A DNA stretch of 64,000 bases. It comes from Heliocidaris erythrogramma. Its lineage: Eukaryota; Echinodermata; Echinoidea; Camarodonta; Echinometridae. Below, in pieces: positions 32,070 through 44,215 of this stretch; the stretch's first letter is position 1, and each line of letters begins with the position of its first letter. Made by a program: the position numbers and the translations under genes. The notes beneath the pieces are model-generated. The model worked only from the letters and a program-made list of their open reading frames with translations. It was not told the origin of the DNA and did not search any database. Location: NCBI GenBank assembly GCA_025617745.1, contig CM046870.1:4035285-4099284 (forward strand), read 5' to 3'.

Positions 32070-33088
32070 AACGTGTCTGTATTACATGATATTTTGATGA
32101 AACTACATTCGGCAATTTCATTTAAATGGAACGTTAGTGAAAAAAATCAATAAACATTTTAGATATAACAGTTTTAAATGAAGGCTCATTATTGAAAACT
32201 GACATTTTTTATAAAGTAACAGACACTCACCAGTACTTACACTTTAAATCTTGCCACCCCAAACAATGTAAAAATAATGTTCCATACAATCTAGCTAGAC
32301 GTATTTGTACTATCGTTTCTGAGAAGGAAACTCAAGAAATGCGATTAAATGAATTAAAGTATATGTTACTTGCTAGAAAATACCCTAGGGATATTATTGA
32401 GAATGGCATTTCAAAAGCACAGAAATTAACAAAAGAAGAGTTGATGTCACCTAAAGAAAAACAGGAGGAGAATGTTATACCTTTTATTCATACACATAAT
32501 CCCAATAACAATATGAACATATTTAAAATAATTAATGATTCATTTTCAATATTAAAGAATGACAAGATACTAAAAGATACCTTCGTAAATGTGAAACTTT
32601 TATCAAGTAAACGGCAAAGCCCTAATTTGAAACAAATCTTAACCAAAGCATCGTTTTCTACAAGGAAAAATAAGAGTGGTGGAGTAAATCAATGTGGAGA
32701 CAAACGTTGTAAAACTTGCTTGTACTTAAATATTACAGACACAGTATCATTTGAACACAGTAACTCAAAGTTTGTTATAAGATATCCTTTCACATGTAAT
32801 ACAAAGAATCTTATTTATTGTATTACTTGCCAGGGATGTAAGAAACAATATATTGGCGAAACAGGGGACACTCTCCGCAATAGGGTTAGAGTACATAGAC
32901 AACAAATACGCTGTAAAGAATATAGACAAATACAATTGAGTGAACACATAAGCATGTGTGCACATGGAATTGAACCATGATTTTTAATTACCCCGTTTTA
33001 TAAGGTAATGGATAGTGATAAAATTAAGCGATTAGTTAAAGAAGAATACTTTATTAGTAAATTTAAACCGTCGTTAAATAATATTTAA
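32070..33088 (+). pseudogene. Penelope-like element 3, RT end plus GIY-YIG endonuclease
   Basis: The frame 32192-32980 reads KTDIFYKVTDTHQYLHFKSC (RT thumb region), VIPFIHTHNPNNN, a zinc-like CGDKRCKTC and the nuclease core LIYCITCQGCKKQYIGETGD followed by RNRVRVHR. Upstream, ISFKWNVSEK and NILDITVLNEG lie in another frame across a run of seven A, so a frameshift is present. An in-frame stop at 32978 interrupts the C-terminus, which resumes as FYKVMDSDKIKRLVKEEYF and SKFKPSLNNI. It differs strongly from PLE 1 and 2, so it belongs to another lineage. Confidence 0.85.
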
Positions 33089-33422
33089 AGTGTGCATTTT
33101 AATTTTGTATATATGCCTATGCCATGTGAAATGAAACACCAGTGGAGCAGTGTTTTTGGTTTGTTTTTGGTTATAAAATAGTACAAAACTTGCTAGTATA
33201 TACACCTGTTCTTGAAAACCTATTTAGCCTCGCAATGAGGGTTGTTGGAATAATAATCCCCTTTGGATTAAACGATGATAAAGACCAGGATGCAACGCTA
33301 AAAAGTAGCTACTTAATAACTTGCCAGCGTCATGATCTATTGTTTGCTTGGCTGGTTTTACTACAAAAGAGTCTCACAATAATTGGAGTATGAATAGGGC
33401 GCTTTTTTAAAAAGCGCACTCC

Positions 33423-33500
33423 CTTTGATTGAATGTACTTGCGCCATGTTCATTTTGTATAATACATGTATTCTGGTATCTCTAATGTCATTATATACCT

Positions 33501-33547
<47 letters not shown>

Positions 33548-33662
33548 AAGCAGAGAAACAAGATCTTATATTCCACCTGAAGAATAAACGAAAGCGCTTG
33601 TGGAAAAAAATCGTCTCTGCTCGCTATGTGTATTTTCTCTCCGTGTTACCTATTTATTTTAT
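33423..33662. repeat. Right inverted terminal repeat of PLE 3
   Basis: The inverse of 31757-31970 plus a (TA)n expansion (33500-33546). The plus strand at 33571-33606 has CTGAAGA, GAAA and the palindrome AGCGCT bounded by TTCCAC/GTGGAA, a hammerhead-like layout with a poor stem II. Confidence 0.75.
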
Positions 33663-33726
33663 ACTTCTCAACACGTTCACACCATTTTACCCTTCATTGA
33701 ATATATATATATATATAACTCTATAT

Positions 33727-33860
33727 GGTACCTTAGCAGGACAGTGCTTTGTTAGGAGCATTGTCTGAATGTCCTGCTAATGTCCGCGAGTGTCCTGCTA
33801 ATGTACAGCAATGTATTGTGACGGAATAAACCTCATTGTTCACTGTCCCGCTAACGTACC
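33727..33860. mobile_element. Microsatellite-flanked core-motif element, copy C
   Basis: It lies between TA tracts (33698-33718 and 33869-33898). It begins GGTACCTTAGCAGGACAGTG and ends CACTGTCCCGCTAACGTACC. The unit TGTCCTGCTAATGT is repeated inside. The core GACGGAATAAA is at 33820-33830. Confidence 0.6.
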
Positions 33861-33904
33861 ATCCAGTGATATATATGTATATATATATATATATATACAT
33901 ACAT

Positions 33905-34320
33905 ACATAATACATACTTACATAATAGTATCTAAAGAGGTATTACAAAGTACACCCTCTTTAAACTGTTAATATTTCCAATGTAACCTATTATATAAAA
34001 CGTTTACACGCTTTAGTAGCAATCCAATTTTAAACATTTGAATACAAGTTGCTTTGATTACAAAATGAAAATCTAAAAACGTGAAGCTGATGAAATCTAC
34101 TGTACAACGAATTGGAAATTATGTCAACTTAAGTGTAAATTAGAACTATCCAAGTAAAATTTGATATTAAAAGTACAAATCAAACCCCGTTAAGATAAGC
34201 CAAACAGTGGGCTCAGTTCATAAAATCAATAAAACGTCTATTATATTCTACAAGTAAGAATGACAATTTATATTCTGCTAGGGCCCAGTGGTAATGCTAA
34301 TATATAGATGATTTAAAAAA
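33905..34320. other. Spacer without recognisable features
   Basis: AT-rich sequence. No gene or repeat partner was found in the window. Confidence 0.35.
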
Positions 34321-34325
34321 ATATA

Positions 34326-34450
34326 GTCAAACGGGGCCTGAGCTTTCGATCCTAGCAGAATCAGGCAAAAAGACAAACATAAAAAGCATCTTGCTTTTTA
34401 TGTTTGTCTTTTTGCCTCTGACGAAGATTCTGCTCAGGCCCCTTTTGACT
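34326..34450. repeat. Foldback of two incomplete hammerhead-type sequences
   Basis: Two arms of about 55 bp face each other. The right arm on the plus strand carries the CTGACGA box (34418-34424). The left arm on the minus strand carries GATTCTGCTAGGATCGAAAG and GCTC (complement of about 34338-34360). Both end in AGGCCCC. Each arm lacks the catalytic box the other one has. This resembles type I ribozymes at PLE ends. Confidence 0.5.
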
Positions 34451-34658
34451 CCATTTGACTCCATTGGCTCGCTATTATTGGATAAGCAGTTTTCAGCAGC
34501 TTGTTTTCCATAAACAAAATATAAACAGCCGACACTATTTAAGACATGTCTCATTTGATACCGGACAACAATAAGACTCGCTGTGTGGCAATCCATTACA
34601 TGTCCCAAACCGCAATGTGTTGCTTGCAAACAAAAGCTTAGCCAAAGTGATAACGTCC

Positions 34659-34659
<1 letters not shown>

Positions 34660-34694
<35 letters not shown>
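34660..34694. repeat. Poly-C tract, 35 bp
   Basis: An uninterrupted C run. Comparable tracts lie at 47212-47247 (36 C), 48010-48040, 56487-56510, 53024-53045 and many shorter sites. Confidence 0.95.
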
Positions 34695-34695
<1 letters not shown>

Positions 34696-35237
34696 CCCCA
34701 ATAATTACTGAGGTACGCTTGCGGTAGATTTGACACTTTGTAGAAATGAATTTAAACCAGTAAAACCATGGTATATTCAGAGCAAAGAGGTTATATACGG
34801 TATATACCAATATATGAGGCGAGGGATAGGAGGCTACATAATTCTGGCCATTGTCATCTCACATTGGGATAGCGAGGAGGTTCCAATTCTACTTCTAATA
34901 AATCTTAGGAAGATTAAGAAATAACATTTTTACTCACGATTGAAGGCTTTCGGCCTTTACTATACATTTTGTCTATTGAAATTGCTTTGGCATTGGTGTA
35001 TCTGGAGCTTAGCATGGGGTGATGAACCCAGCAACAAAATCACTTTTATCAGACTCTGATTGCGTCGGTGGGGGGGGGGGGGGAGGGAGGGTTCAAAAAG
35101 ACGGATGTTCCTATAATCCATCTCTTCATATTATGTAAATTGTGGCTTTGAATGTCTTTTCTTTTCATCATTTATTTTAATTTCAACAGCACAATGAATT
35201 CATAGCTATTCATAGCAAACGTTTTGGCCTCAGTTCA

Positions 35238-35400
35238 TTTGAATTTACAGTTTTTGAAAGGTTAAATGAAGGAGAATAGCCGAGAAAGTGTAGATTCGTA
35301 GTTCCGAATTTGAATTTACAGTTTTTGAAAGGTTAAATGAAGGAGAATAGCCGAGAAAGTGTAGATTCGTATCTATTCGAATCTACACTTCCAAGGCTAT
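35238..35400. repeat. Duplicated 68-bp block with an inverted third copy
   Basis: The block gaatttacagtttttgaaag through gtgtagattcgta occurs at about 35240-35302 and 35311-35371. An inverse partial copy (gaatctacacttccaaggct) follows at once. It is probably a foldback that suffered replication slippage. Confidence 0.8.
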
Positions 35401-35804
35401 TCTCTGATTTAAACCATTGCGTACATTCGTAGAAATAATCTACACTTTATTGAATAGATTGACGTCATAGCAATGGTTTAATTCTTTATGATTCTTGCCT
35501 TAAATTGTGGTTTGTACGTATGGAGGTATTGCAGATTTGATATTTATGCATAATGTAAGAATGGTGTTAAAATTCGCTCTCCTGGACTCGACAAGAGACC
35601 CCCCCCCCCCCCCCCCAAATATTACTTTTTCCTCAAATTCATAGAAATATCACTGTTGTTTTTTGCATATTTTTTTTTCAGGGGGCAAACTGCCCCCTTG
35701 CCCCCTTTAAATACGCTTGTTGCCTTAGGTTGTTTTTTTCCAAAGCCTTTTGCGATCGTGTTTTTGTATGGCCGTATTAAATTAATTCACCCTTTACATA
35801 CACT

Positions 35805-36075
35805 TTTACAATACTATTCTAATTACAGTTTACAATACTATTCAAACTATACAGTTTGACTACTACTCTAACTACAATTTATAATACTATTCTAGCTACA
35901 GTTTACAATACTATTCAAACTTTACAGTTTAAATACTACTACAATTAGAACTTACAATACTGTTCTAACTGTTATTACAATACTATTCTAACTATACAGT
36001 TTGCAATACTATTCTAACTATATACATGATACACTTTACAGTACAATTCTAACTACAGTTTATAATTTTATTCTA
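35805..36075. repeat. Minisatellite of about 25-bp diverged units
   Basis: Roughly a dozen variants of acaatactattctaactacagttt in tandem. The units differ by small indels. Confidence 0.85.
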
Positions 36076-37480
36076 ACCAAACCACCAAGTGAAGGTCCGA
36101 CGTCTACGACGACGACGACGACGACCGCAACATGAATCTGGAGTGCACAGAAAAAGAAAAAAACAACAACAAAGCAGTATTATTCAGTGTAACGAGGATT
36201 TGAATTTGATTTGGACTTTAAACTCAGTGAATGGTTGTACGACACATGCTTTGGTGACAATAAAATTGCTCCGCGGTGATCTCGTACACTAATCGAATTC
36301 TAAACTTCAACCCAACTGCAACCCTTACCCTAAACTTATATCTTTAACGAAATAAAACCAGCAGCAATTATCAGCGGAGCCTATGTCGGAGTACTCAGTA
36401 TGAAGCTACCCCTCCAATATTTGAACATTCGAAATGCACAAAGTGATAGAGAGAGACGATACATAACAAGAATTACGACTGAGAGTGAAAAATAATAGCA
36501 AAAACAGCGATATTCAGAGCTTTGAACTAGCATTTTAATTTGACTATGGTTCTCCTGCTCCTGCTGTGCTGGTGTCACGTATATGTGATGGACTAGACCA
36601 TGTTTTATGAAACATTTTTCCAACAGGCAATATGTGGTGACATGTTCATTTCATATCAATGGTTAAAGTATGAAACAAGCAAGCTAAATATATAAGAAAC
36701 TTATATGGTACTTAAAGCAATTATTGAGAAAATTAGAGGATTTGTAAGGTTTTCTCGATTTCACTGAAAATAAACATATGAAACAGAAGGTAAAGGACTG
36801 AAGAGAAAACTAAATTTTATATTTTATGATAGGTAATGGTCATGAAATTAATGAAAATAATAATGTTGGGTATATCATTATGAAGAACATTTTACATGTA
36901 TTTTGTGCTCAACAGTTTCTTGTAAAAGGCATGTTCAAAGAGATGCTGGTGTTACAAAAGTAACCATCCCCCCCCCCCCTTGGCACAGTCAGGAATCAAG
37001 TTCAGTATTAAGCTACCCTTTCCATATTTGAAACTTTGAAAGACGGAGAGTGATAGGGAGGGACAGATAAAGAGAGACGAAATATTAATATAATTACGAC
37101 GGAGAGTGAGAGGAAGGGGAAAAGAATAGAAACAGACGATAAATAAAAAAGGTAGATAAAATGAACATCATGCCTGGACGGTCATCATGGACAAAAGTTA
37201 GTAGTCTATTCAATTTGGAATATGGAGTTGTGCAGTGCAACCCAGTACGAACATGTAATTTATGCTACATTGGCAACTGCGCATGCACCGGCCCCCCATT
37301 TTTATACTTTAAATAAGGTGACAAATGATCTGCCCGACTACAACAGCCTCGTCCTATTTCAAATATATCTGTACAGTACCCGTTAACTAATACACAAGAG
37401 GATGCATTTGCATAAAATATCTTTGATCCATTTCTTCACAGATGGACCGAAGTGAAAGAAATCCAGGACTTTTCCATATT
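36076..37480. other. Spacer, with a short GAC repeat and possible LINE or SINE debris
   Basis: A (GAC)n run lies at 36104-36124. 36400-36480 and 37010-37090 share gaagctacccctccaatatttg-like and gagagacga phrases, so this looks like a diverged direct repeat. No gene is visible. Confidence 0.35.
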
Positions 37481-37487
37481 GTTACAC

Positions 37488-37672
37488 GACGTCGCGGTAT
37501 AGTGGTTCGTTCATTTGACTTTCAATGGAAAGGTTGAACGTTCAAATCTCTGCCCACCACTATGCAAAGCTCATCATATTTGTCCGCTGAGATATGATCG
37601 CTGCAATAATAGACTGTAAATCACTTGGAGCAGTTTAAACCGGGACACCCGCTATATTAAAAAAAAAAATTA
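37488..37672 (+). mobile_element. tRNA-derived SINE with A-rich tail
   Basis: The head GTCGCGGTATAGTGGTTCG matches the SINE at 8930-9213. The B box is decayed (ACGTTCAAATCTC). It ends in an A run at 37660-37670. Confidence 0.6.
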
Positions 37673-37757
37673 TCAATATTATTAACCAAAGTACATTTTG
37701 AACAACAGATGATGCAAATGTTGAAGACGTATACAGATAATGTTATCAAAGAAAGTC

Positions 37758-39686
37758 CATGTATAGCTGTCGGTTGTCATAATTCTTCCATTAAGAGCTG
37801 AACCTTTTCACGTCGATATCACAAATCATGAAATCATGTTTGACTGTCTACTAAATATGGCCAATAAAGTCATACATTGGATGAAACTAAAACTTGCGAA
37901 ATGAAAATTTGAAAAAGATTTCAGAGAAAAGGAGAATTTACATGCGCAATATGACATATGACGATTATAACCTATCATAATTTGTAATTGACATTGATAA
38001 TCATATGAATATTGTGCTTGCGTGTATTTTAAACATGCTAGTGGATGCACTGCTTGTTTTATAAATACATGTACATACAATATTCATTTAACTGAGATGA
38101 AAAATGTAGATGACCACGCGGCCTAAAGGCGTGTACAGTTTCACATTAACACATTGCATTCTTCGCACATGTTCCAGACACCCTGAATCACCTATTTCAA
38201 AGGAAATTGTACCCAAATTGCTTTAAAACTTCCTAAATTAAGGACATTTTTTTTCAAAAACTTTCTCAACAATTTCAATTCAATTTCAATTTTTGAGACA
38301 TTTATTTCCAACTTTTCAATATAAATGTACAAAGTAGTGAATGAACAAAATAATGTACATGTATTTAAAAAAGAAAAATATGACAAAATACATTGATGTG
38401 GTACATACATAGTTGGAGGACGCACCTCTAAAAGCAAAAGCTTGAGGCGAGGGTGCCCTTATTGCTAAGTAGACGTTCTGAAGCCAACCGTCAAAAAGGC
38501 AAGCGAAGCTAATGTTGGGGCACTTGTATTAGGACACAGAGTGATTTTTGAACACCTCTTTTCTATTAATCATTTAAATAAATTCCAAAATATCTTATAA
38601 ACATGGAAATCAAATCAATAGTTTATGCATGAATTATAAAGAATAGAGCTGTCCAAACACTCTCAATCGAAACGCAACGATGAGGCTGTTGCTAATGCCA
38701 CTACAATGGATATAAAATAAATTAAATTAAAAGCGCAATTTGTAAATTGTAAATAGATGGGTGAAAGTAACATCAGACGGCTTGTGTCGAATGGGTGGGT
38801 TGCAGGAGCGGGATGGGAGCGGGATGGGAGCTGGAACGGGCACACCCTTTCGAGACAAGCCCCCCCCCCCCCGGTTATCTCGAATGGACGCGTTCCCAGC
38901 GAGAAGTTCAATGAACGCGCCACTTCGAGACAACCGGGGGGGGGGGGGGGGCTTTCCTCGAATGGGTGTGTTGAGTAGAATTTTGTAACAGACGTTTTAG
39001 AAATTTTTGAAAAATGTACTTTTTGGTTTTTTGGTTTTTCTTTTGTCTAAGATGTAGAAAATATAATAAAACAGTATCTAAAAAAAGCTTTTGACAAGGA
39101 AATCATTATTTGTGCAAAATAAATAGGAGAATTGAATAATTATGCATTAAAACACACGGGGACGAAAGGGCAAGTGGCGTAGCTAGGATTTTGTATTTAT
39201 TTATTTTTATTCTTTTGGCGTGACCTGTTAAATATTGTGAAATTGTGTTACAGACATATGCTGACATAAGCTAAGGTGTGTTTATCATCTTTCCAAAGTC
39301 AGAAACACCTTTTAATGCCACTATCATTCTATCAATACCCACTATCAAAAGTCAAAACGCATATCAAAAGGTCGTTTGTACCCGGCCCCCCCCCCCCCCC
39401 AACTCCCCATACAAGGGGTAGGCCTATGCTCGTACCTCCTTTTCAAAAGTGACCCCCTATCCCGGAGAAGTTGGAATTTTATCTTGTGCCCCCCCCCCCG
39501 TAAAAAAAATACGCCGCAGTGAATTATTCTATTCTGGACTGTCTGCCCGACCAGACCTTTGAATTTTAAATGAACATTCCATTAGAAACTTAATGGATAT
39601 CTCAGCATGGTGCAGTACAAACAAATTGACAATTAATATTGATAAAACTAATTATATTTTATTTAGAAATAAAAGAAGAAAATACA
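37758..39686. repeat. 1929-bp tandem duplication, copy 1
   Basis: Almost identical to 39687-41608. Differences are a few substitutions, a 3-bp indel and C/G-run lengths. The unit ends inside a LINE (39590-39686). CAT at 37758 and 39687 forms a 3-bp microhomology at the junction. Confidence 0.95.
38790..39000. repeat. C/G-run foldback module, copy 1
   Basis: The module alternates tcgaatgg(a/g)(c/t)g motifs with C and G runs: cttgtgtcgaatggg, ttcgagacaagcccc, ctcgaatggacgcgttcc, ttcgagacaaccgggg and ctcgaatgggtgtgttg. Copies lie at 40719-40917 (within the tandem duplication) and 42665-42862 (inverted). The C and G runs can pair, giving a strong hairpin. Confidence 0.7.
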
Positions 39687-41608
39687 CATGTATAGCTGTC
39701 GGTTGTCATAATTCTTCCATTAAGAGCTGAACCTTTTCACGTCGATATCACAAATCATGAAATCATGTTTGACTGTCTACTAAATATGGCCAATAAAGTC
39801 ATACATTGGATGAAACTAAAACTTGCGAAATGAAAATTTGAAAAAGATTTCAGAGAAAAGGAGAATTTACATGCGCAATATGACATATGACGATTATAAC
39901 CTATCATAATTTGTAATTGACATTGATAATCATATGAATATTGTGCTTGCGTGTATTTTAAACATGCTAGTGGATGCACTGCTTGTTTTATAAATACATG
40001 TACATACAATATTCATTTAACTGAGATGAAAAATGTAGATGACCACGCGGCCTAAAGGCGTGTACAGTTTCACATTAACACATTGCATTCTTCGCACATG
40101 TTCCAGACACCCTGAATCACCTATTTCAAAGGAAATTGTACCCAAATTGCTTTAAAACTTCCTAAATTAAGGACATTTTTTTTCAAAAACTTTCTCAACA
40201 ATTTCAATTCAATTTCAATTTTTGAGACATTTATTTCCAACTTTTCAATATAAATGTACAAAGTAGTGAATGAACAAAATAATGTACATGTATTTAAAAA
40301 AGAAAAATATGACAAAATACATTGATGTGGTACATACATAGTTGGAGGACGCACCTCTAAAAGCAAAAGCTTGAGGCGAGGGTGCCCTTATTGCTAAGTA
40401 GACGTTCTGAAGCCAACCGTCAAAAAGGCAAGCGAAGCTAATGTTGGGGCACTTGTATTAGGACACAGAGTGATTTTTGAACACCTCTTTTCTATTAATC
40501 ATTTAAATAAATTCCAAAATATCTTATAAACATGGAAATCAAATCAATAGTTTATGCATGAATTATAAAGAATAGAGCTGTCCAAACACTCTCAATCGAA
40601 ACGCAACGATGAGGCTGTTGCTAATGCCACTACAATGGATATAAAATAAATTAAATTAAAAGCGCAATTTGTAAATTGTAAATAGATGGGTGAAAGTAAC
40701 ATCAGACGGCTTGTGTCGAATGGGTGGGTTGCGGGAGCGGGATGGGAGCGGGATGGGAGCTGGAACGGGCACACCCTTTCGAGACAAGCCCCCCCCCCGG
40801 TTATCTCGAATGGACGCGTTCCCAGCGAGAAGTTCAATGAACGCGCCACTTCGAGACAACCGGGGGGGGGGGGGGCTTTCCTCGAATGGGTGTGTTGAGT
40901 AGAATTTTGTAACAGACGTTTTAGAAATTTTTGAAAAATGTACTTTTTGGTTTTTTGGTTTTTCTTTTGTCTAAGATGTAGAAAATATAATAAAACAGTA
41001 TCTAAAAAAAGCTTTTGACAAGGAAATCATTATTTGTGCAAAATAAATAGGAGAATTGAATAATTATGCATTAAAACACACGGGGACGAAAGGGCAAGTG
41101 GCGTAGCTAGGATTTTGTATTTATTTATTTTTATTCTTTTGGCGTGACCTGTTAAATATTGTGAAATTGTGTTACAGACATATGCTGACATAAGCTAAGG
41201 TGTGTTTATCATCTTTCCAAAGTCAGAAACACCTTTTAATGCCACTATCATTCTATCAATACCCACTATCAAAAGTCAAAACGCATATCAAAAGGTCGTT
41301 TGTACCCGGCCCCCCCCCCAACTCTCCATACAAGGGGTAGGCCTATGCTCGTACCTCCTTTTCAAAAGTGACCCCCTATCCCGGAGAAGTTGGAATTTTA
41401 TCTTGTGCCCCCCCCCCCGTAAAAAAAATACGCCGCAGTGAATTAACATTCTATTCTGGACTGTCTGCCCGACCAGACCTTTGAATTTTAAATGAACATT
41501 CCATTAGAAACTTAATGGATATCTCAGCACGGTGCAGTACAAACAAATTGACAATTAATATTGATAAAACTAATTATATTTTATTTAGAAATAAAAGAAG
41601 AAAATACA
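39687..41608. repeat. 1929-bp tandem duplication, copy 2
   Basis: The partner of copy 1. Its right edge continues into the intact LINE 3' end, showing where the duplicated unit was cut. It contains the second C/G-run module. Confidence 0.95.
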
Positions 41609-42535
41609 CATTATCTGGTCATCTGTCCATTGATGACAAAAACATACAATCTGTTGATTCTGCATCCTTTATTGGAATTTGCATTGACCAAAACCTAGAT
41701 TGGAAAAAGCACATAAGCAACGTCTGCAAAACGATAAGCAAGAAAATTGGAATATTATATAGGATACGCCATTTTGTTTCAAAGAAAATATTAACAATGT
41801 TATATAATGCTTTTATTCTGCCTCACATTATTTATGGATTAGACGTTTGGGGAGCTGCAAACAAAACATTTTTAAATCCTTTATTGATCCTTCAAAAACG
41901 AATTGTACGAATGATATCTTTCAAAGGTTTATGGCACCACACAGCTCAGTTATTCATTAATTTACAGATTCTAGATATATTTAAACAATATAGATATGTA
42001 ATCGGAATGCTTATATTTGATCTCATAAATGATCGACTGCCTCATAAATTTTCAGATTATTTTTCATTTATCAATCATTCTTATCAAACACGATGTAGGG
42101 AAAATTGTAACCTCAAAGTAATAAAAATTAGAACAAATGTGGGAAACAATCTATTTCATATTCAGGCCCTATTACTTGGAATCAGCTGCCAACAGGTTTA
42201 AGAAGTATACATTCCAGAAGATCATTTAGTAGACAATTAAAAAAGATAATCCTCTGTCAATGAATTTCAACTATATATCAATAACAAAAAAGTAATTAGT
42301 ATTAATGCTTTTTCATGTAAATATTGTAAATTGTAAATATGTTTGAATGTAAAATGATTAATATGTATAATAGTGATAATGGGCTTACCTCGATTAGCAT
42401 TATGCTATTTTGTTAGCTCATTTTACCAAAGTATTTCGATCTGTATTTATGCACTGTATATTCGTTGTATTCTTGTATTCTTGGTAATAAATAAATATTC
42501 TAAATTCTATTCTAAATTCTAAATTCTAAATTATG
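41480..42535 (+). pseudogene. LINE 3' fragment: RT C-terminal domain and 3' tail
   Basis: The frame 41515-42201 encodes 228 residues of the post-catalytic RT region: STNKLTINIDKTNYILF, then SFIGICIDQNLDWKKHI, NAFILPHIIYGLDVWGA and LLILQKRIVRMISF. This is the CR1/Jockey-type ending. The last part (GPITWNQLP-like) is off-frame after 42175. The 3' UTR ends in attctaa tandem repeats at 42490-42535, the usual 3' terminus of such LINEs. The N-terminal RT and endonuclease are absent: this is a 5'-truncated insertion. Confidence 0.85.
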
Positions 42536-42569
42536 AATTCATGCAACCTCATACATTCATTTGACAACC

Positions 42570-42862
42570 CCCGGTTATATTTTCTGCATCTTAGACAAAA
42601 GAAAAACGAAAAAACCAGCAAGAGTACATTTTTCAAAAAATTTCTAAAACGTCTGTTACAAAAGTCTACTCAACACACCCATTCGAGGAAAGCCCCCCCC
42701 CCCCCCCCCCGGTTGTCTCGAAGTGGCGCGTTCATTGAACTTCTCGCTGGGAACGCGTCCATTCGAGATAACCGGGGGGGGGGGCTTGTCTCGAAAGGGT
42801 GTGCCCGTTCCCGCTCCCATCCCGCTCCCGCAACCCACCCATTCGAGACAAGCCACATCAGA
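42570..42862. repeat. Inverted copy of the C/G-run module and its flank
   Basis: The reverse complement of about 40700-41000, including the flank with ttctgcatcttagacaaaag. With copy 2 it forms an inverted repeat around the LINE fragment (arms of about 300 bp). Confidence 0.8.
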
Positions 42863-43189
42863 CGGCCTATCCCCCAACCCCTCCCCTCCTGACAACCATT
42901 CCGACGCAGATAAGGGCCTGAAAAATGTTGCCTTTTTTCTGGATCACCATAGGCTCGTATGCTTTTGCCCCACCATTTGAAACATACAGAATCAGTAAAG
43001 CATCAGAGCCTATAAAACAGGTAAACACTTTGGGGGATTTTCCACCACAATAAAGGTTTCTCACCATAATAGGCATATAAGGGAACGAATCCACCGTCTT
43101 TCGTTCCTTCCTTTTTGTAATAAAGCTATCGGAGTGATTATGTACAGTGGCGTGATTTCCATGTTTGAGAGATTTTAGATCTTAAAAAC

Positions 43190-43850
43190 AGAGTTCATGT
43201 TTTGATATGATGTTGACGCGTTTCTACGCAACAACGGTAAAAAGGTTTGTAGCCTGTTCGATTATCTATGGCTTTAAGACTTCACGTGGGTATGGTTAAA
43301 CAATAATCCTTTTTTCAAATGTATTTGGCACTTTTGCGGTCTGGGATAACACAATAAAACTACCACACGGAGAGTTTTATTGTTATCCGGAATCGAATGA
43401 GACATGGGTTAATAATAATAATAATATTCCGCTTTTATATAGCGCCTAATACATCGGTGATGTGTCTAAGCGCTTTACGGATACTATTATATTATTATAT
43501 ATTATTGTATATTATTACCCCGGTCATCGGATTCTGGCGTGCCCGCACACAATGTATGCACATTATCCGCTCCCTGGGGAGTATTCCAGCAATGGGCATT
43601 ACAGTGACGCTCAAATTGCTAAACAAACGACATTAACTTTCGCAATAGCGCGGGCGTTTATTAAACTATAAAATCAGGTTAATGATTATTTCCATTTCTG
43701 GTATTATGATCACTTGTATTGTATTAGTTTTAACGTTGTCACATATCGAATATGTGTGTGTTATTCAAACTGCTATTAACTTCACCACATGGTGAGGTTC
43801 AGAATTAGTTTGTTCCAAGGTTTCCAATCAAATTGTGACGACGGGGAATC
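43190..43850. repeat. Interspersed repeat, inverted partner of 10830-11190
   Basis: The outer blocks match 10830-11190 in reverse. About 300 bp between them (43400-43740) is absent from the 10.8-kb copy and contains a SINE-like sequence. Confidence 0.6.
43404..43560 (-). mobile_element. SINE 3' body and tail fragment
   Basis: On the minus strand the end AGCGCTTAGAC...GGCGCTATATAAAAGCGG and a TTATTATTATT tail match the tail design of the SINE at 8930. The tRNA head is not clear. Confidence 0.45.
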
Positions 43851-44039
43851 AACAAAGGATATCATAAAAATAGTTACCTCTTAATAAGAATATGTTCAAC
43901 ATTGGTATATTGTATGTTTCAGATTGATTTTTTTTATATATAAGTGATGAGCGTACATATCTATCTATATATATTACGCTAAGGATTTGGGGCCTTTTTT
44001 TGGGGGGGGGGGTTCGAATAGGCGCCTCCCCTGGCCCTT

Positions 44040-44215
44040 TCGGTCCCCACCTTTTGGTACCCAAATAACACATACTCACATGTTGTAAATACTTCTTGGT
44101 AAAAAAATAACACTTTACCCGACTTTTTTAATTCATTAATTATTGTGACAAATATACGGTGATTAATCATAAACACAGCTAGCGCCTGTGGATGTCCACG
44201 GGCTCCTTCTGATAG
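44040..44215. repeat. Interspersed repeat, partial copy of 12178-12360
   Basis: Direct match through aataacacatactc and gctagcgcctgtggatgtcc. Confidence 0.65.

Noticed and set aside
36089..36292. Arg-rich frame starting at the (GAC)n run
   Set aside because: Low-complexity artefact of the trinucleotide repeat.
38663..38988. Frames with poly-Gly or poly-Pro near C/G runs, repeated at 40.6 and 42.7 kb
   Set aside because: They arise from homopolymer runs in the hairpin module; frame and length change between copies.
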